NCBI GenBank assembly: GCA_032871835.1
Contig: CM065296.1
Location: 10,054,001-10,118,000, forward strand
Origin: Dipteronia dyeriana
Taxonomy: Eukaryota; Streptophyta; Magnoliopsida; Sapindales; Sapindaceae
Reading direction: 5' to 3'
Length of the DNA: 64,000 bases
Both the position numbers and the translations under genes were made by a program. Positions 1 through 11,007 of this stretch are shown here, in pieces. The notes beneath the pieces are model-generated. The model ran no database searches and was not told where the DNA came from. It worked only from the letters and a program-made list of their open reading frames with translations. How positions within the stretch are numbered: position 1 is the first letter of the stretch; every line of letters starts with the position of its first letter.

Positions 1-3000
1 ACGTTTTGGAGTCGTACCAGACACGAGTATGTATGTTGCAGTGGAGAATGGCATACATCAACGGTACTTTCCTGGACACGATGAGGTATCGTTGGATGAC
101 TTGAGGGTTGTTCTTACCCACAGAGAGTTTTAACAGGCATACGATGCTGTGAAGTTGTGCCTCATTTACATGTTGAACTGGATATTGATGGGGGTGGACG
201 AGAGATTGAAGATTCCAGTTTGGTAGTTTCGGTTGGTAGATGACCTCAATGCCTTCGATGGGTTCTCGTGGGGTGCCCACGTCTATAGGCATTCTATCTT
301 TTCATTCAAGCATGTGTTATCGCGACGACGTGAGGAGAGACACCAACAGTCACAGAGAAATGTTATACATTCCGTGGAAGGGTACAACATTTACGGTCTA
401 TCACATGCCTTTTTGGTAAGAAATTTGATTTCCAACATGTACATTAAATTTCGTTTCCAAAATTGTTTTGGATTATAACTGTACTTATTTTTGATACAGA
501 TATTTTCTTTCGAGGTGATCCCCCAATTGAGCATCGATTTTGAGACTCGAAGGGTTACAGACCTTTCTCCTCGTATGTTTAAGTGGGAGTTGACCAAACA
601 ATCTAGAGGGAAGAAGCTAGACAAGATTTTTAGTGCTAGAGTAAATATTTAATTTGTTAATCGTTATATTACTTACTATGTTTACAATGACATTCATCTA
701 ACTAAGCTTTCAGATGTCTTCGAGGAAGGAAATCGTGCCCACAGCAGCTAAGGCGGTGGCACCGTACTTCGCAGGCCTAAGTGAGGTGGGGAGCCTGTAT
801 GTACAGGGCGACAGGGTTCACCTTCCTATTGTCCCTGATCTGACTAGTAGTGAAGATCGTCCCGAAGAGGAGGAGGAGGAGGGTGAGGGTGAGGGTGAGG
901 GTGAGAGGTGTAGTGAGACAGAGGCTTCAGACCCAACGGGTGCAGATTTCAGTGGGATGGACACTGGCGGATCTGAGTCGTCTCCTCGGTGAGTGAGGCA
1001 TAGAAGGGTTCGGTTTACCACCCTAGGACCTGGTGCCTCTACAGGGGATTCCCGTGCAGGCATTAAACGTTATGAGGAGGTAAGTTGATATGGTAGTTTT
1101 GTTTTTATTAACAAGAACTGTTGATTGTTTTAGTACTAACAATGGTGACATGATTTTAGGCCCCATGGGAACATCAGTTTAACGAGTTGCATGAAGCCCT
1201 CTGGAAGAGTGAAGATGATCGACAACAACAACACTAGGAGTTACTGGATTTTATCCGGAAGAGCGAGAAGAATCAACAACAACAACATAGGGAGTTGCTT
1301 GCATTGATCGGAGGCCTTCAGGGCTTCAGGACACATATGTATCAGCATAAGGAGAAGGATCCACATACCGGATGGGCAGTTTCGGAGAGTGGGGTTCAGT
1401 CTCCCCCTCCCCCTCCAATCGATCAGCAGGCTCCCCTTTCACCTCTCCTCGACCAACAGGCTCCCCCTTCCCCTCCCCCTTTGATCGAGGAACATGATTT
1501 CCCTCCACCTCTGAGCGAGCAGCAGGCTACCCCTCCACCTTCGAGTGAGCAGCAGGCTCCCCATCCACCTCCCCTCGAGCAGCAGGCTCCCTCTTCCCCT
1601 CTGAGCGAGCAGCCGGCTCTCCTTCCACCTCTGAGCTAGCAGGAGGCTCCCCTCCCCCTCCCCCTCCAAGCGATCAACAACCTTCTCATTCACCTCCCTT
1701 CGAGCAGCAAGCTCCCCCTCTACAGACTACTTCGATCCAGCTGCACATGGAACAAAGCCCCTCATCGCAGCACACCCCAGCGGGGGGAGTTCGACAACAG
1801 CGGGGGCAGTTGCTTAGCCCGTACACAGATCTGTGCCGACCTAAGAGGGTAAGGGTAATACTTGAGGGACCTGACCACGTATTTAATCCCTACGGACTGG
1901 TGGACGGTGACCAATTGAAGGCTTACCGAGCCTTCAAGAAGAACGTATACGGAGAACTGTAAGTAAATTTCTTTTTTATTAAGGTGGCGGGTTTTCTTCT
2001 AATGAATTAAATAAATGTGTAGCTGATGGAACATTAATGCAGACGTGATGTCCATTTGCTGGAGCCAGTTGATGCTGCATGGTTCCATCGGATGCAGACC
2101 AGCTTCATGGATGTGGATGATGAGGTAGGTGGGACCGTAAATTCTGTTTTTAATATTTGTTTTAGATGTTTATCCCTCCTAACACTTTATTACGTGTATA
2201 TATTCCCAGCATATTGACGCGTACCTCCATATTCTTCGGAAGCGTCAACGGGTATTCCTGAATATGTACAATCAGATGGTCAACATATTGGATACGCTAT
2301 TTTTTTTAAGTACTGAAATTAGTAATGATTAGACATGCTTGTAGATTTGTATGGAAAACATTAAGAATTTTGAGTTTGTGTTTCTATAGTCTTTTTCTGG
2401 AGAACCAGTATGGGAAAATGATGCCTCGTGATTCTCACGGGGAGATCACCACGGCGCGGTGGAATGTTTTGAGGTCTTGGTGGAAGGATGACAACCTTAC
2501 GACGGTGCTTGGTGGTGCCTTGATTGGATGTCGTCCGTGGCACGAGGTTGACATGGTAAGTGTTACTTGGTTTGCAATTACAAATATAAATGTCTTTGTA
2601 CATCCTAACACCTGCTGTTTACATTTACAGGTCCTGATACTGTGCAACATTGGGCGCCAACATTGGCTACTGATGACTGTCGACCTCACATGCATGAAGA
2701 TGTTCATAGTCGACCCCTGGAGACAAGAGGTCCTAGTGCATATCCGAAAGCAGCAGATGGCCCCGTTGCGTTGGTTTGTGCCCTCAATGTTGCATCAGGC
2801 CGGGTTTCATACTGCACGACTGGCTGGACTTGAGACATTTACCAAGACGAATAAGCCATTCGAATTCAGCGTGGTGTCCGCAACACGTATCCCCCAATAG
2901 AAGAAATCGTAAGACATTTTGTAATAGTAACTTTGAGATTGTGTTATTATAAACCTAATATTTTGTTAAAGCTTGTTAATGTGTCCAACTGCATGAGTAA

Positions 3001-3109
3001 CTGTGGTCCCCACACGTTGAGATTGATTGAGTACTTACTGGCGGATAGAAAGGATTTCGATTGGTCGAAAGACGATATGGGGATCATTCGGGAGAAGATG
3101 ACAGTTTAG
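1..3109 (+). pseudogene. Ulp1-like cysteine protease (DUF1985 + C48 peptidase) of a MULE, degraded
   Basis: This is a multi-exon gene, incomplete at the left window edge. Reading codons from base 2, exon 1 (2 to about 415) and the next exon (about 501-640) give a DUF1985-like domain (YFPGHDEVSLDDLR, then WGAHVYRHSIFSFKHV). GT/AG junctions are visible near 416/500, 641/713, 1081/1159 and 2556/2630. The middle exon has an acidic EG-rich tract and a proline/glutamine repeat. The C-terminal part has the C48 signature: RQHWLLMTVDL with the catalytic His and IVDPW with the Asp, then SNCGPHTLRLIEYLL with the expected Cys in the last exon (about 2971-3109, stop TAG 3107-3109). In-frame stops at 131-133 (TAA), 224-226 (TAG) and 990-992 (TGA) indicate a dead gene. 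In the family this protease removes SUMO-like modifiers; its role in MULEs is not settled. Confidence 0.72.
1390..1740 (+). repeat. Proline/glutamine-rich coding minisatellite
   Basis: Degenerate tandem units of roughly 24-36 bp encode variants of SEQQAPxPPPL (for example LEQQAPSSPLSEQPALLPPL). They lie inside the linker of the Ulp1-like gene, between the DUF1985 and peptidase parts. A stop at 1637-1639 ends the longest frame and a shifted frame continues the repeat, so indels have accumulated. This looks like slippage in a disordered linker. Confidence 0.7.
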
Positions 3110-3315
3110 ATATTTTCAAACTCCCGACCCGTTTAGATTTATGTAGTAATTCATTTGTATATGTACCAATTCTTTTGTATAGGTACCAATTCTTTTGTAT
3201 AAAAATATTTACATATGTATATATACAAATCATATTTAAATAAAATTGCATTTCAATTAATGAACAAGTCATACGAGTATAAATGATCACAATGTCATCA
3301 TGATAACGCCTCAAA

Positions 3316-6074
3316 TCATTCCACGGTGGAGTCTCTAGTAGGGCACGTCTGTCTGTTGTGACCAACTGTATGACAGATATTACATTTGTGTCTGTATTCC
3401 TCAGGAATGACTCTGTTCGGACCTTCATTAGTCAAAGCTGGGTTAGAACATCTCCTCGAATTATGCTCTAGTTGTCCACATCGTCTACAATTCTGTGTAG
3501 TTGTTCTCTCCGAAGAAAAAATATGGCGTGAAGCCCTCGGGCGGCCTGCTTGTCTCCTGGAGCTTGGATTCAAAACGACTCTCTCAGCGATGTCAGATGG
3601 CACCATCCAAGTGGAAGGATGTCCAACCGGTATAATAGGAACCGAGTACGCATCAATAAGTGTTTGTTGCTTGTAGTAGTCCGCACACAGTGATATGAAA
3701 TCCATGTTTCGGTCCTTGTAAAAACAGTGAAAATGATAATATTCACGTTTAAGTAATATTAACTGTAGACAAAATTGTATGATGTACCTTGCGACAGCGA
3801 GAGCGTGAGAACATGGAAGAAGGTCTATTTGGAATTTGTTACATGTGTAGGTCTTCAGGGCTAAGTCACCGGTCCACTGTTTTCCAGCTCGTTTCACCCA
3901 GAATATGTTCCAGTCAACTGGATTAACGGTCATAAAATTACACTTTTCAACACGTTTTAGGATCACAAGATGTGCTACGTCGGTCAACTGATGATGCATA
4001 GATTGTGCAGCCTTATGACGATTGTGAAACCAACGTTGTAGCATATTCCTAATGAACTCTGCCAAAGTCAACATAGGCAGTTGCCGTGTAAATTTTAGAC
4101 ATGAGTTTATGCATTCTGCAGCATTTGTTGTCATGACCCTATACTTTCTGTCGGGGCAGTGTACACGGGACCACTTGTGTGGATCGGCATCAATTACATA
4201 ATCATATGCATTCGGGTATAAGTTTCGTAACTCTTCCATGTACCGGTTATATTGTAACTCAGTGTACGTTCGGGCTGCTTTGTCCATTATTACGGCAACA
4301 TCCTTTCTATGATATCGCTTCTTAATATTTTCATAAAAGTGCCAGCAACATATGGTATGAATGGCATAAGGGAACACTTTAGAAATCCCTGCTTCAATAC
4401 TTGCATGTCGATCAGAAATGAAAACCAAATCATCTATATGGCCAAGGCACCTTTCAAGCAATCCAAAAACCACTCCCATGATAGGTTGTTTTCTGAGTCA
4501 CCGTACCCAAAAGCAATTGGATAAACCTGTTCATTCCCATCTTGTGCAGTTGTAATAAAATTTGTGCCCCCGAATCTACCCTTTAAATGGGTACCATCAA
4601 CGGCAATAACTGGACGCATACACCTCTGGAATCCTTTGAGTGAGGCACCCAACGACATGAAAAAGTAAAGGAATTTACCATTTTCATCGCACTGTAAGTC
4701 AGTGATTGTTTCGGGATTTTGTTGTTCCAACACGTAACCGAATGATGGCATCAGTTGGAAGCTTTCCTCATGTGTTCCATAGGTTAGTGACAATGCATAA
4801 TCAAGGTCTTGATGTGCCTTACTGTACATCATTTGGATGCCATACATTGTTTTCATATCGGCGATTATGTCCTTCAGATGCATTAGTTGACTATCATGTT
4901 GCTGCAATCTAGGTGCAACCACTTCTCCAATTATGACTGCACAAGCTTGTCGATGGCGGCAGTGAATCTCCTCCAACGGACAAGTGTGTTCGTTGATAAA
5001 ACTTCTTACTTCAAAGTATGTCGCTTCATCTCTCCTAACCACTCTTAACTTCCATGTACAGTTGTCCATAAAACAAACCAGATGTAATGTTGCCTTATTT
5101 GACCTTTTCACCTTCCACTCGAAGTTGTGCCTCATTGCAAAATGCCTAGCCAATCTCTTCAAATCCTTTTTAGTAGGAAAAAATTGACCTTTATATATCA
5201 TACTGGTAGGTTCATATTGTACCAAGTTCCTGCTTTCAACCATACCAAATGAGTATGATTCTACTCCTAAAATAACCCACGTTCTGGCATTCTCAGAATC
5301 AGCTAGAGTTACATCAGTCCGGACCTCAGATGTCCCAGCTATATCTACTGTAGTGGAACTACATCTGTGTACACGTCTTGCATGTCTTTCCGTTTTGAAC
5401 GGTTCTTCATCTTCCTCATTGTTTAATACATTATGTACCAGATGCAAATTTGGCTCATTAGCCACCTCATGAATTGGTAAGTTATGAGGTTCATTGTTTC
5501 GCTCATTGTTCATGTCATTGTACATCTCATTGTATTGGTGGTTGTACTGCCCGGCATTCATTTCAATTTGACAACCAAAATCATCATCCAATTGAGCTCC
5601 AACTATATCACCATGGTCGGCTACTTTCGGTGGGACACCACATAGGTTTTCCCTACCGTCAATCCCACTTCTTTCTTTGAACAATTGGTTGCTTCTGCCT
5701 GAAGATCGAAAATGTTGGGTGTTATCATGAGGAGGGATTTCTTCACCGATGACACCTCCTGCAACCCTTTCAATTAGACTGACACATACTTGAGGGATCA
5801 CCCTATCTTCCCCTAGCATAAACAAAACGTCGTCGTCATTTCTTATAAATGTGTGACATGTTGTCCCGGGAACGATTGATATAGATTGTAGATCAGCAAT
5901 GTATTTGTTCACATCGTACTTCACAAGGGTTTACACGATCGACACCAGCTTTTCGTAAGTTATATTTCTAGACACATACATTCCTTGGTTATCGGAACCA
6001 AGAAACCTCTGACTTCCATCAAGTAATTGCTCCCATCGACCGTTGTAAGATATAACTAATCTAACCCGATCCAT
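3316..6074 (-). pseudogene. MuDR-type MULE transposase, near full length
   Basis: The protein starts at the ATG at 6074 (MDRVRLVISYNG), matching a typical MULE N-terminus. Domains in order: an N-terminal region; a MuDR DNA-binding domain (KGQFFPTKKDLKRLARHFA, CTWKLRVVRR); a DDE-type core with IAVDGTHLKGRFGG (first Asp) and FISDRHASIEAGI (second Asp); a SWIM zinc finger (DLLPCSHALAVAR); and two C-terminal CCHC knuckles (CRRCGQLEHNSRRC, CNICHTVGHNRQTC). There is an in-frame TAA at 5931-5933 and a one-base frameshift near 4450, after WEWFLDCLK. An unspliced intron probably lies after AVAR (donor near 3786, acceptor near 3723). It would cut and paste the element in the nucleus. With only two clear lesions over about 850 codons, it is among the better preserved coding regions here. 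Confidence 0.88.
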
Positions 6075-6164
6075 TGTCCTGTGAAAATTATCATCACAAA
6101 CAATTATTAACAAATAAAAAAAATTACTTTTACAATTACTAAGAATTACAAAAAATTCTCAACT

Positions 6165-6810
6165 GTAAGGGATCGAGAACATGTTCTTCAGGATCGAGCT
6201 TTTTTTTTTGTAATGGATCGAGCTTTTTGGAAAGGGATCGAGAACATTTTTTAAGTCATCGAGCTTTTTTCAAATTGAGCGAGTACTTTTTATAGGGGAT
6301 CTTCAAGGGTTCAAGAATATTTTACAGGGGATCGAGAACTTTTATAACGGTTCGATTCGAGAACTTTTATCGAGGGATTGAGAACTTTTATCGAGGGATT
6401 CTGAACTTTTGTCAAGGGATTCAGAACTTTTTCTAAGGGATCGAGAATATTTGTCAAATTATCGATAACTTTTTATAACGGTCCGAGAACTTTTATCAAG
6501 GGATTGAGAACTTTTTCTAAGGGATCGAGAACATTTCTAAGGGATCGAGAACATTTCTAAGGGATCGAGAAATTTTTAAAAGGATCAAGAATATTTGTCA
6601 AATTATCGAGAACTTTTAGCAAGGGATCGAGAACTTTTATCAAGGGATCGAGAACATTTTCTAAGGGATCGAGAACTTTTTTTAGGGATTGAGATTATTT
6701 GTCAAATTATCGAGAACTTTTATCAAGGGACCGAGAACTTTTCCTAAGGGATCGAGAACGTTTTCAAGGGATTGAGAACTTTTTAAGGGATCGAGCATTT
6801 TTTTATGCAT
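6165..6810. repeat. GGGATCGAGAACTTTT tandem array next to the MULE transposase
   Basis: About 25-30 degenerate direct repeats of an 18-25 bp unit (consensus near AAGGGATCGAGAACTTTTT) occupy this stretch, with variants such as TCAAATTATCGAGAAC. It starts about 90 bp upstream of the transposase ATG. Short arrays beside a transposase often act as subterminal binding sites; that role is an inference. Unit lengths vary and there are no unique spacers, which excludes a CRISPR array. Confidence 0.8.
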
Positions 6811-6850
6811 TTTTTGCAAATAATCGAGATTTTTTCAAAATAAACAAAAG

Positions 6851-8082
6851 CTCGTTCCAATATAAAATAAGCTCGATTCATCTTTAAATATTCTCGGTCA
6901 CACAAGAAAAAAACTCGGATCTATTCAATGTTCATACATGTTCTTACAAAGACTGGAAACAACATATATTATCGAGGAATGGATACATTGTTAACCCACA
7001 CAGAAATGAATGCAAAATATCTAAAATGCATAAAAGAAATTTAAGTAAAGATCATAAATATTTGTTACCTTCTAGTGAAGAATCTGGAGAATGACAACTT
7101 TTTTAGACAGAAAGACAACTTTTTTAGATAACTTTTTTAGGGACATCAACATGTCTTTTAAAAATTAAAGTTTATGGGAAACTTGGGTAGTTCACCATAA
7201 TAGGTGTTTTTTAAATTTAAGCTATTAAAATGGTGACATCATCACAACACACATTAAAAAATGTGACATATCTCACCATTTCCACTTACTATATATGTTC
7301 GATATAATTGTGACATCATTAACTTTCATACATAGTACTATATTATGATTTTATTCCGAAATTGATTGATCTTTTACGGTCCGCACAACAAACGTAAAGT
7401 CGCAATTAACATATTTTATATGAATTATTAGTTCATAAAGTACTGAAATAGATGAGATGAGATGAGGTTGGTTCAGTGGTCAACTCCTCACACCGTTAAA
7501 AACTATGAATTTATGTAATAGTGTAATACTTAAAAAAAAGGACTGAAATACATAATTCATTGTTATACATATGGTATCAGAGTCTAGCAATTCACATATC
7601 CTATATCTATATATATATATATATACATACTAAACTAAGTCTCGTTTGGAAAAGTGTATCTACGAGGCTAAAAGAGTTTTTTTTTTAATTAATTTTTTTT
7701 TATATAAAAAAAAGTGTCGTTTGATTGTCACTCAATAGAGCTTATGGATGATTAAATAAGTTGTTTTATGTCTACTTGGAAAAGCTCAAATTTTAGGTCT
7801 TTCCAAGTAGATCTTTTAGAGCTTTTTTAATAAAACTATAAAGTAAAAAAAAAACATTTTATTATCACTTGCTAGACAACAGAAATAATGTGGCAATTGA
7901 CATTTTCATTAACCACATCATCTCTTGTTGTGTACGGTGATGATAACTCACTTACTAAGTCATTTTAGTTAAAATTTGAGTTAACTTACTCTTTTATTAT
8001 TTGGAGATCGTAAAATGGAGATTGATTGGAGTTGTAAATTTAAAATATTCCATTTCGAGTCTCTCAAATAGAGAAATATTTA
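6851..8082. other. AT-rich stretch with no recognisable gene
   Basis: No coding region is supported. It holds a short TA microsatellite (about 7604-7625), poly-A and poly-T runs, and a small inverted repeat near 7778-7810 (CTTGGAAAAGCTC against GTCTTTCCAAG). A TGGTATCAGAG string near 7573 resembles a Copia primer-binding site, but no LTR end precedes it. The right end abuts the RLP fragment. Confidence 0.5.
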
Positions 8083-8263
8083 GAGAACCATTGGTGCTAA
8101 GAAAGGGAGTGAACTTATCTGTAGCCACGAATCAGAGGCTTTACTAAGATTTACATAAAATTCAAGGTGCTTCAACATACTAAGACCAACTATCGACCAT
8201 TATTATCAACATGTAGTAGCTTTTCCGGAGAAGAGAATAAAGAATCAATAAGAAGGCCAAGAT
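8083..8263 (-). pseudogene. RLP fragment, part downstream of the hAT insertion site
   Basis: Reading the minus strand from 8263 gives LGLLIDSLFSSPEKLLHVDN and, in a shifted frame, GLSMLKHLEFYVNLSKASDSWLQ. This matches the part of plant receptor-like proteins after the first leucine-rich repeats (LLHVDN...GLSxLKHLxLxxVNLSKASDWLQ). It ends with GCCAAGAT (8256-8263), the left copy of an 8-bp target duplication, where a hAT begins. The upstream RLP exon lies on the far side of the hAT, at 9744-10188 and in later copies. The family sits in the plasma membrane and senses ligands; this copy is dead. Confidence 0.72.
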
Positions 8264-8583
8264 TAATGCTGTCAATATGGGTCGAGCCTGGCGTGCCCGG
8301 CCCGGCCGGCTTGTCACGGATGGCAGGCTGTGTGCTGGTGTCGTGTTGGGCCTTGGGGTCTGGGCACGTTGTGCCATCCTGACCCGGCACGCATATAGGG
8401 TGTGCCAAGCCCAACGGTCGGCACGTCGTGCGTTGGGCATGTTGAATTTTTTTTTTAATCAAACGGTCAATTTAGTTTATTAATAAATTTTTTTCATGAA
8501 AATTCAAAATATATGGCTGAAAATTACCATATTCGCCCCTCATCTCTTCTATTTTATATTTTTACCCATATATTAAATTTTTC

Positions 8584-8591
8584 TATAAATA
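8584..8591 (+). promoter_or_regulatory. TATA box of the deleted hAT gene
   Basis: TATAAATA is followed by a CT-rich leader with many TCTC/TTCTCC runs and a splice donor (AAG|GTATTT) at 8849. The same layout occurs in the related hAT at 21673-21680, which supports a retained transposase promoter and non-coding first exon. Confidence 0.6.
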
Positions 8592-8849
8592 ACCCCACCT
8601 ATTCCAACTTTCATACATTTTCTCTCAATCTCTCATTCTCTCCATTCTCCAATTCTCCATTACTCTCTCTAATCTTTATTCTTTACACAATTTCATATTT
8701 TCATAATTTCATTCTTACTCTCCTTCTCTACTCTCACTCTTTCCCTGTTCTCTACACTACTAATCTACTATTCTAATAATATATTACTAATTTACTATAA
8801 TATAACTATTATTCTCTAATCTCTTCACAAAGACACCAAAGTTCAAAGG

Positions 8850-9680
8850 TATTTTTTTTTCTTTAAGTTTTATTATTTAATTTTATGTTTTGGTTTTTGA
8901 AATTGATATTTAAACTTAATATATTATGCTTCATTATTAATTTTGATATTTATTCTTAGGCTTTATGTATATTTAATATTTCTAGCTTTATGCTTAGTAT
9001 ATTTATGATTTTATATTTTTATACTTTGCTATAAATTTTATTATTTATTCTTAGAATTTAGACTTTAGTAAATTTATCATATTATGAATTTATGTCAAGT
9101 GATTAAATTTAATATTTGTACATTTTAATTTATGCTTAGTATATTTTTATTCAGTTAGTAAATTTATCATTTTATGTTTAGTAATTAATTTTAATATTTT
9201 TTATTAGTAAATTTTTCATTTTATGTTTAGACTTTAGTTATTAATTTTAATATTTTTGTTTAGTTAGTAAAATTATCATTTTATGTTTAGTAATTAATTT
9301 TAATACTTTTAGTTAGAAAATTTATAATTTAGTAATTAATTTTAATATTTTTGGTTAGTAAATTTATCATTTTTATGTTTAGACTTTAGTTATTAATTTT
9401 AATATTTTTGTTTAGTGAGTAAATTTATCATTTTATGTTTCATAATTACTTTTAATATTTTTGGGTAGTAAATTTATCATTTTCCGTTTTGTAGTTAATT
9501 TGAATATTTTTAGTTAGTAGATTTATCATTTTATATTTAACAGTTAATTTTAATATTTTTGGTTAATACATTTATCATTTTATATTTTGTAGTTAATTTT
9601 AATATTTTTGGTTAGTAAATTTATCATTTTATATTTAGTTATTAATTTTAATATTTTTATTTAATAAATTTATCATTTTA
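8850..9680. repeat. AT-rich minisatellite of the hAT intron
   Basis: Tandem units of about 45-50 bp, roughly TTAGTAAATTTATCATTTTA followed by TGTTTAGTAATTAATTTTAA, repeat here. They start after the splice donor, as in the intron of the hAT at 21864-23748. The same units fill the spacers of the RLP array. Confidence 0.85.
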
Positions 9681-9743
9681 GTGTCGTGTCATGCTGGCGT
9701 GCCAGACCTAATTGTACCGAGTCAACCCCCTTTTATAGCATTA

Positions 9744-10188
9744 GACAAGATATTGAAGATTGTAAAGATCCCCATGTTGTGGAAGAATCATTCCATGAAA
9801 TCGAGTAGTAGAGAGATTGAGATATCTTAAATTTTGCAAAGAATCAAGAAATCTATGAATTTGAGTTCCTTGAAAATCATTTAAGCTCAAGTCTCCAAGT
9901 GAATCACATGCTTCAAATAAAGTAATAATGGATCTATCTTACCACCCATTTGAGATGGATTGTGAAGTCTGAATTGAAGGACATGGCATATGAAGTTGTG
10001 GCAGATAATTAACACCAACCTAGTTGCAACATTAATCTCCATCACCAATCCAAGACGCAAGCCGATTGATGGGATCTTTGAGATCCTGCTTGAAGTTTAA
10101 AGGCACTTATCTCTCACTCTCAAATCTCAATGTTGACTGTTGCTATGGAAAGTAACTCAAAGAAAACAACGGCAACAACAACACTCAT
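9744..10188 (-). pseudogene. RLP 5' exon fragment, copy R1
   Basis: The minus strand starts at ATG 10188-10186 with a hydrophobic signal-like N-terminus (MSVVVAVVFFELLSIATVN), then the LRR N-terminal cap (FKQDLKDP...RLASWIGDG) and first LRRs ending at the hAT target site. In plant RLPs this stretch has the signal peptide, the paired-Cys cap (SWIGDGDCCNW) and the first repeats. Here TAA and TGA replace the expected Cys and Trp codons and frames are broken. It keeps the full-length cap region (A-like subtype). Confidence 0.75.
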
Positions 10189-10209
10189 CGTGCATTGGGC
10201 TCTGCATTT

Positions 10210-10472
10210 TAAAATATCATTTTATGTTAGTAAATGTTAGTAAATTTATCGGTTTACGTTTTATAGTTAACTATAATATTATTTTGTTGGTAAATTTATC
10301 ATTTTATGTTTAGTAGTAAATTTTAATATATTTGGTTAATAAATTTATCTTATTAAGTTTAGCTATTAATTTTAATATTTTTTGTTAATAAATTTATCAT
10401 TTTAATGATGTGCCATGTCGTGCTGTCATGCCGGGCCGAAATGTGTCGATCCAATCTCTTTTTACAGCATTA
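10210..10472. mobile_element. hAT 3'-end remnant between RLP copies R1 and R2
   Basis: The RLP upstream flank passes into hAT minisatellite, then the hAT 3' subterminal GC-rich region (GTCGTGCTGTCATGCCGGGC) and terminus TTTTTACAGCATTA, followed by the target-site copy GTTAAGAT (10473-10480). No hAT 5' end is present. B-type spacer, short. Confidence 0.75.
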
Positions 10473-10552
10473 GTTAAGATATTGAAGATTGTGAAGATCT
10501 CGTTGTGGAGGAATCATTCGATGAAGTCGAGCAGTAGAGATAACGAGATATC
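10473..10552 (-). pseudogene. RLP fragment copy R2, truncated
   Basis: Only the part next to the hAT terminus is kept (antisense of ...LHGMIPPQ...NLQYLD). It breaks at GAGATATC into minisatellite. Confidence 0.7.
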
Positions 10553-11007
10553 TTTGTTAGTAAATTTATCATTTTATGTTTAGTAATCAATTTTAATATT
10601 ATTGGTGAGTAAATTTGTTATTTTTTGTTTAGTAATTAATCTTAATAACGTTGGTTAGTAAATTTATCAATTTATGTTTAGAATTTAATTATTAGTTTTA
10701 GTACTTTTATTTTTTTAGTAAATTTATCATTTTATGTTTAGTAATTAATCTTAATATTTTTTGTTAGTAAATTTAACATTTTATATTTCGTAGTTAATTT
10801 TAATATTTTCTGGTTAGTAAAATTATCATTTTTTGTTTAGTGGTTAATTATAATATTTTTTGTTAGTAAATTTATAATTTTATTTTTAGTTATTAATTTT
10901 AATAATTTTTGTTAGTAAATTTATCATTTTAGCAACGTCCCATGTTATACTGTGTTGTGCTAGCATGCCGGGTCTAAATTTGTGGCCGATGCATTTTTAC
11001 ATCATTA
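10553..11007. mobile_element. hAT 3'-end remnant between R2 and R3
   Basis: About 370 bp of minisatellite is followed by a hAT 3' end of the A type (GCTAGCATGCCGGGTCTAAA), terminus CATTA and target-site copy GTCAAGAT (11008-11015). Long spacer. Confidence 0.72.

Larger units (their letters stand above)
1..6850. mobile_element. Mutator-like element (MULE) with transposase and Ulp1-like gene, left end outside window
   Basis: Two convergent degraded genes lie here: an Ulp1/DUF1985-type gene on the plus strand (to 3109) and a MuDR-type transposase on the minus strand (6074 to 3316), with about 200 bp between their 3' ends. Plant MULEs of the Kaonashi/KI type are known to carry both a transposase and an Ulp1-like protease gene, so I read the pair as one element. 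The right side runs into a short-unit tandem array (6165-6810) that could be subterminal. I see no convincing terminal inverted repeat or target duplication, so the right limit is approximate; non-TIR MULEs exist in this group. Confidence 0.65.
8264..9743. mobile_element. Non-autonomous hAT element inserted in the RLP gene
   Basis: The ends are TAATGCTGTCAATATGGG and, on the opposite strand of the right end, TAATGCTATAAAAGGGG, similar terminal inverted repeats. Flanks are GCCAAGAT (8256-8263) and GACAAGAT (9744-9751), an 8-bp duplication with one mismatch, as expected for hAT. Internally there is a GC-rich subterminal region (CCCGGCCCGGCCGG and related), a TATAAATA box, a pyrimidine-rich leader, a splice donor at 8849 and an AT-rich minisatellite. 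No transposase exon remains. Its 5' end matches the hAT starting at 21288, so it is an internal-deletion derivative of that family. Confidence 0.8.

Noticed and set aside
1326..1693. Minus-strand Gly/Leu/Arg-rich ORFs
   Set aside because: Antisense shadows of the proline-glutamine minisatellite in the Ulp1-like gene.
6165..6810. Regular short repeats resembling a CRISPR array
   Set aside because: No unique spacers of constant length, the unit itself varies, and the context is a plant transposon.
7463..7500. GGTTGGTTCAGTGGTCAACTC, similar to a tRNA A box (possible SINE head)
   Set aside because: No matching B box at the proper distance and no clear poly-A tail or target duplication.
7573..7583. 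TGGTATCAGAG, a Copia-type primer-binding site
   Set aside because: No TG...CA LTR end lies directly upstream and no retroelement sequence follows; likely chance or a very short relic.
8190..8483. Overlapping ORFs in the GC-rich hAT end
   Set aside because: They come from subterminal CCGGCC/GGCACG repeats; the only real coding signal is the RLP part at their C-terminal side.
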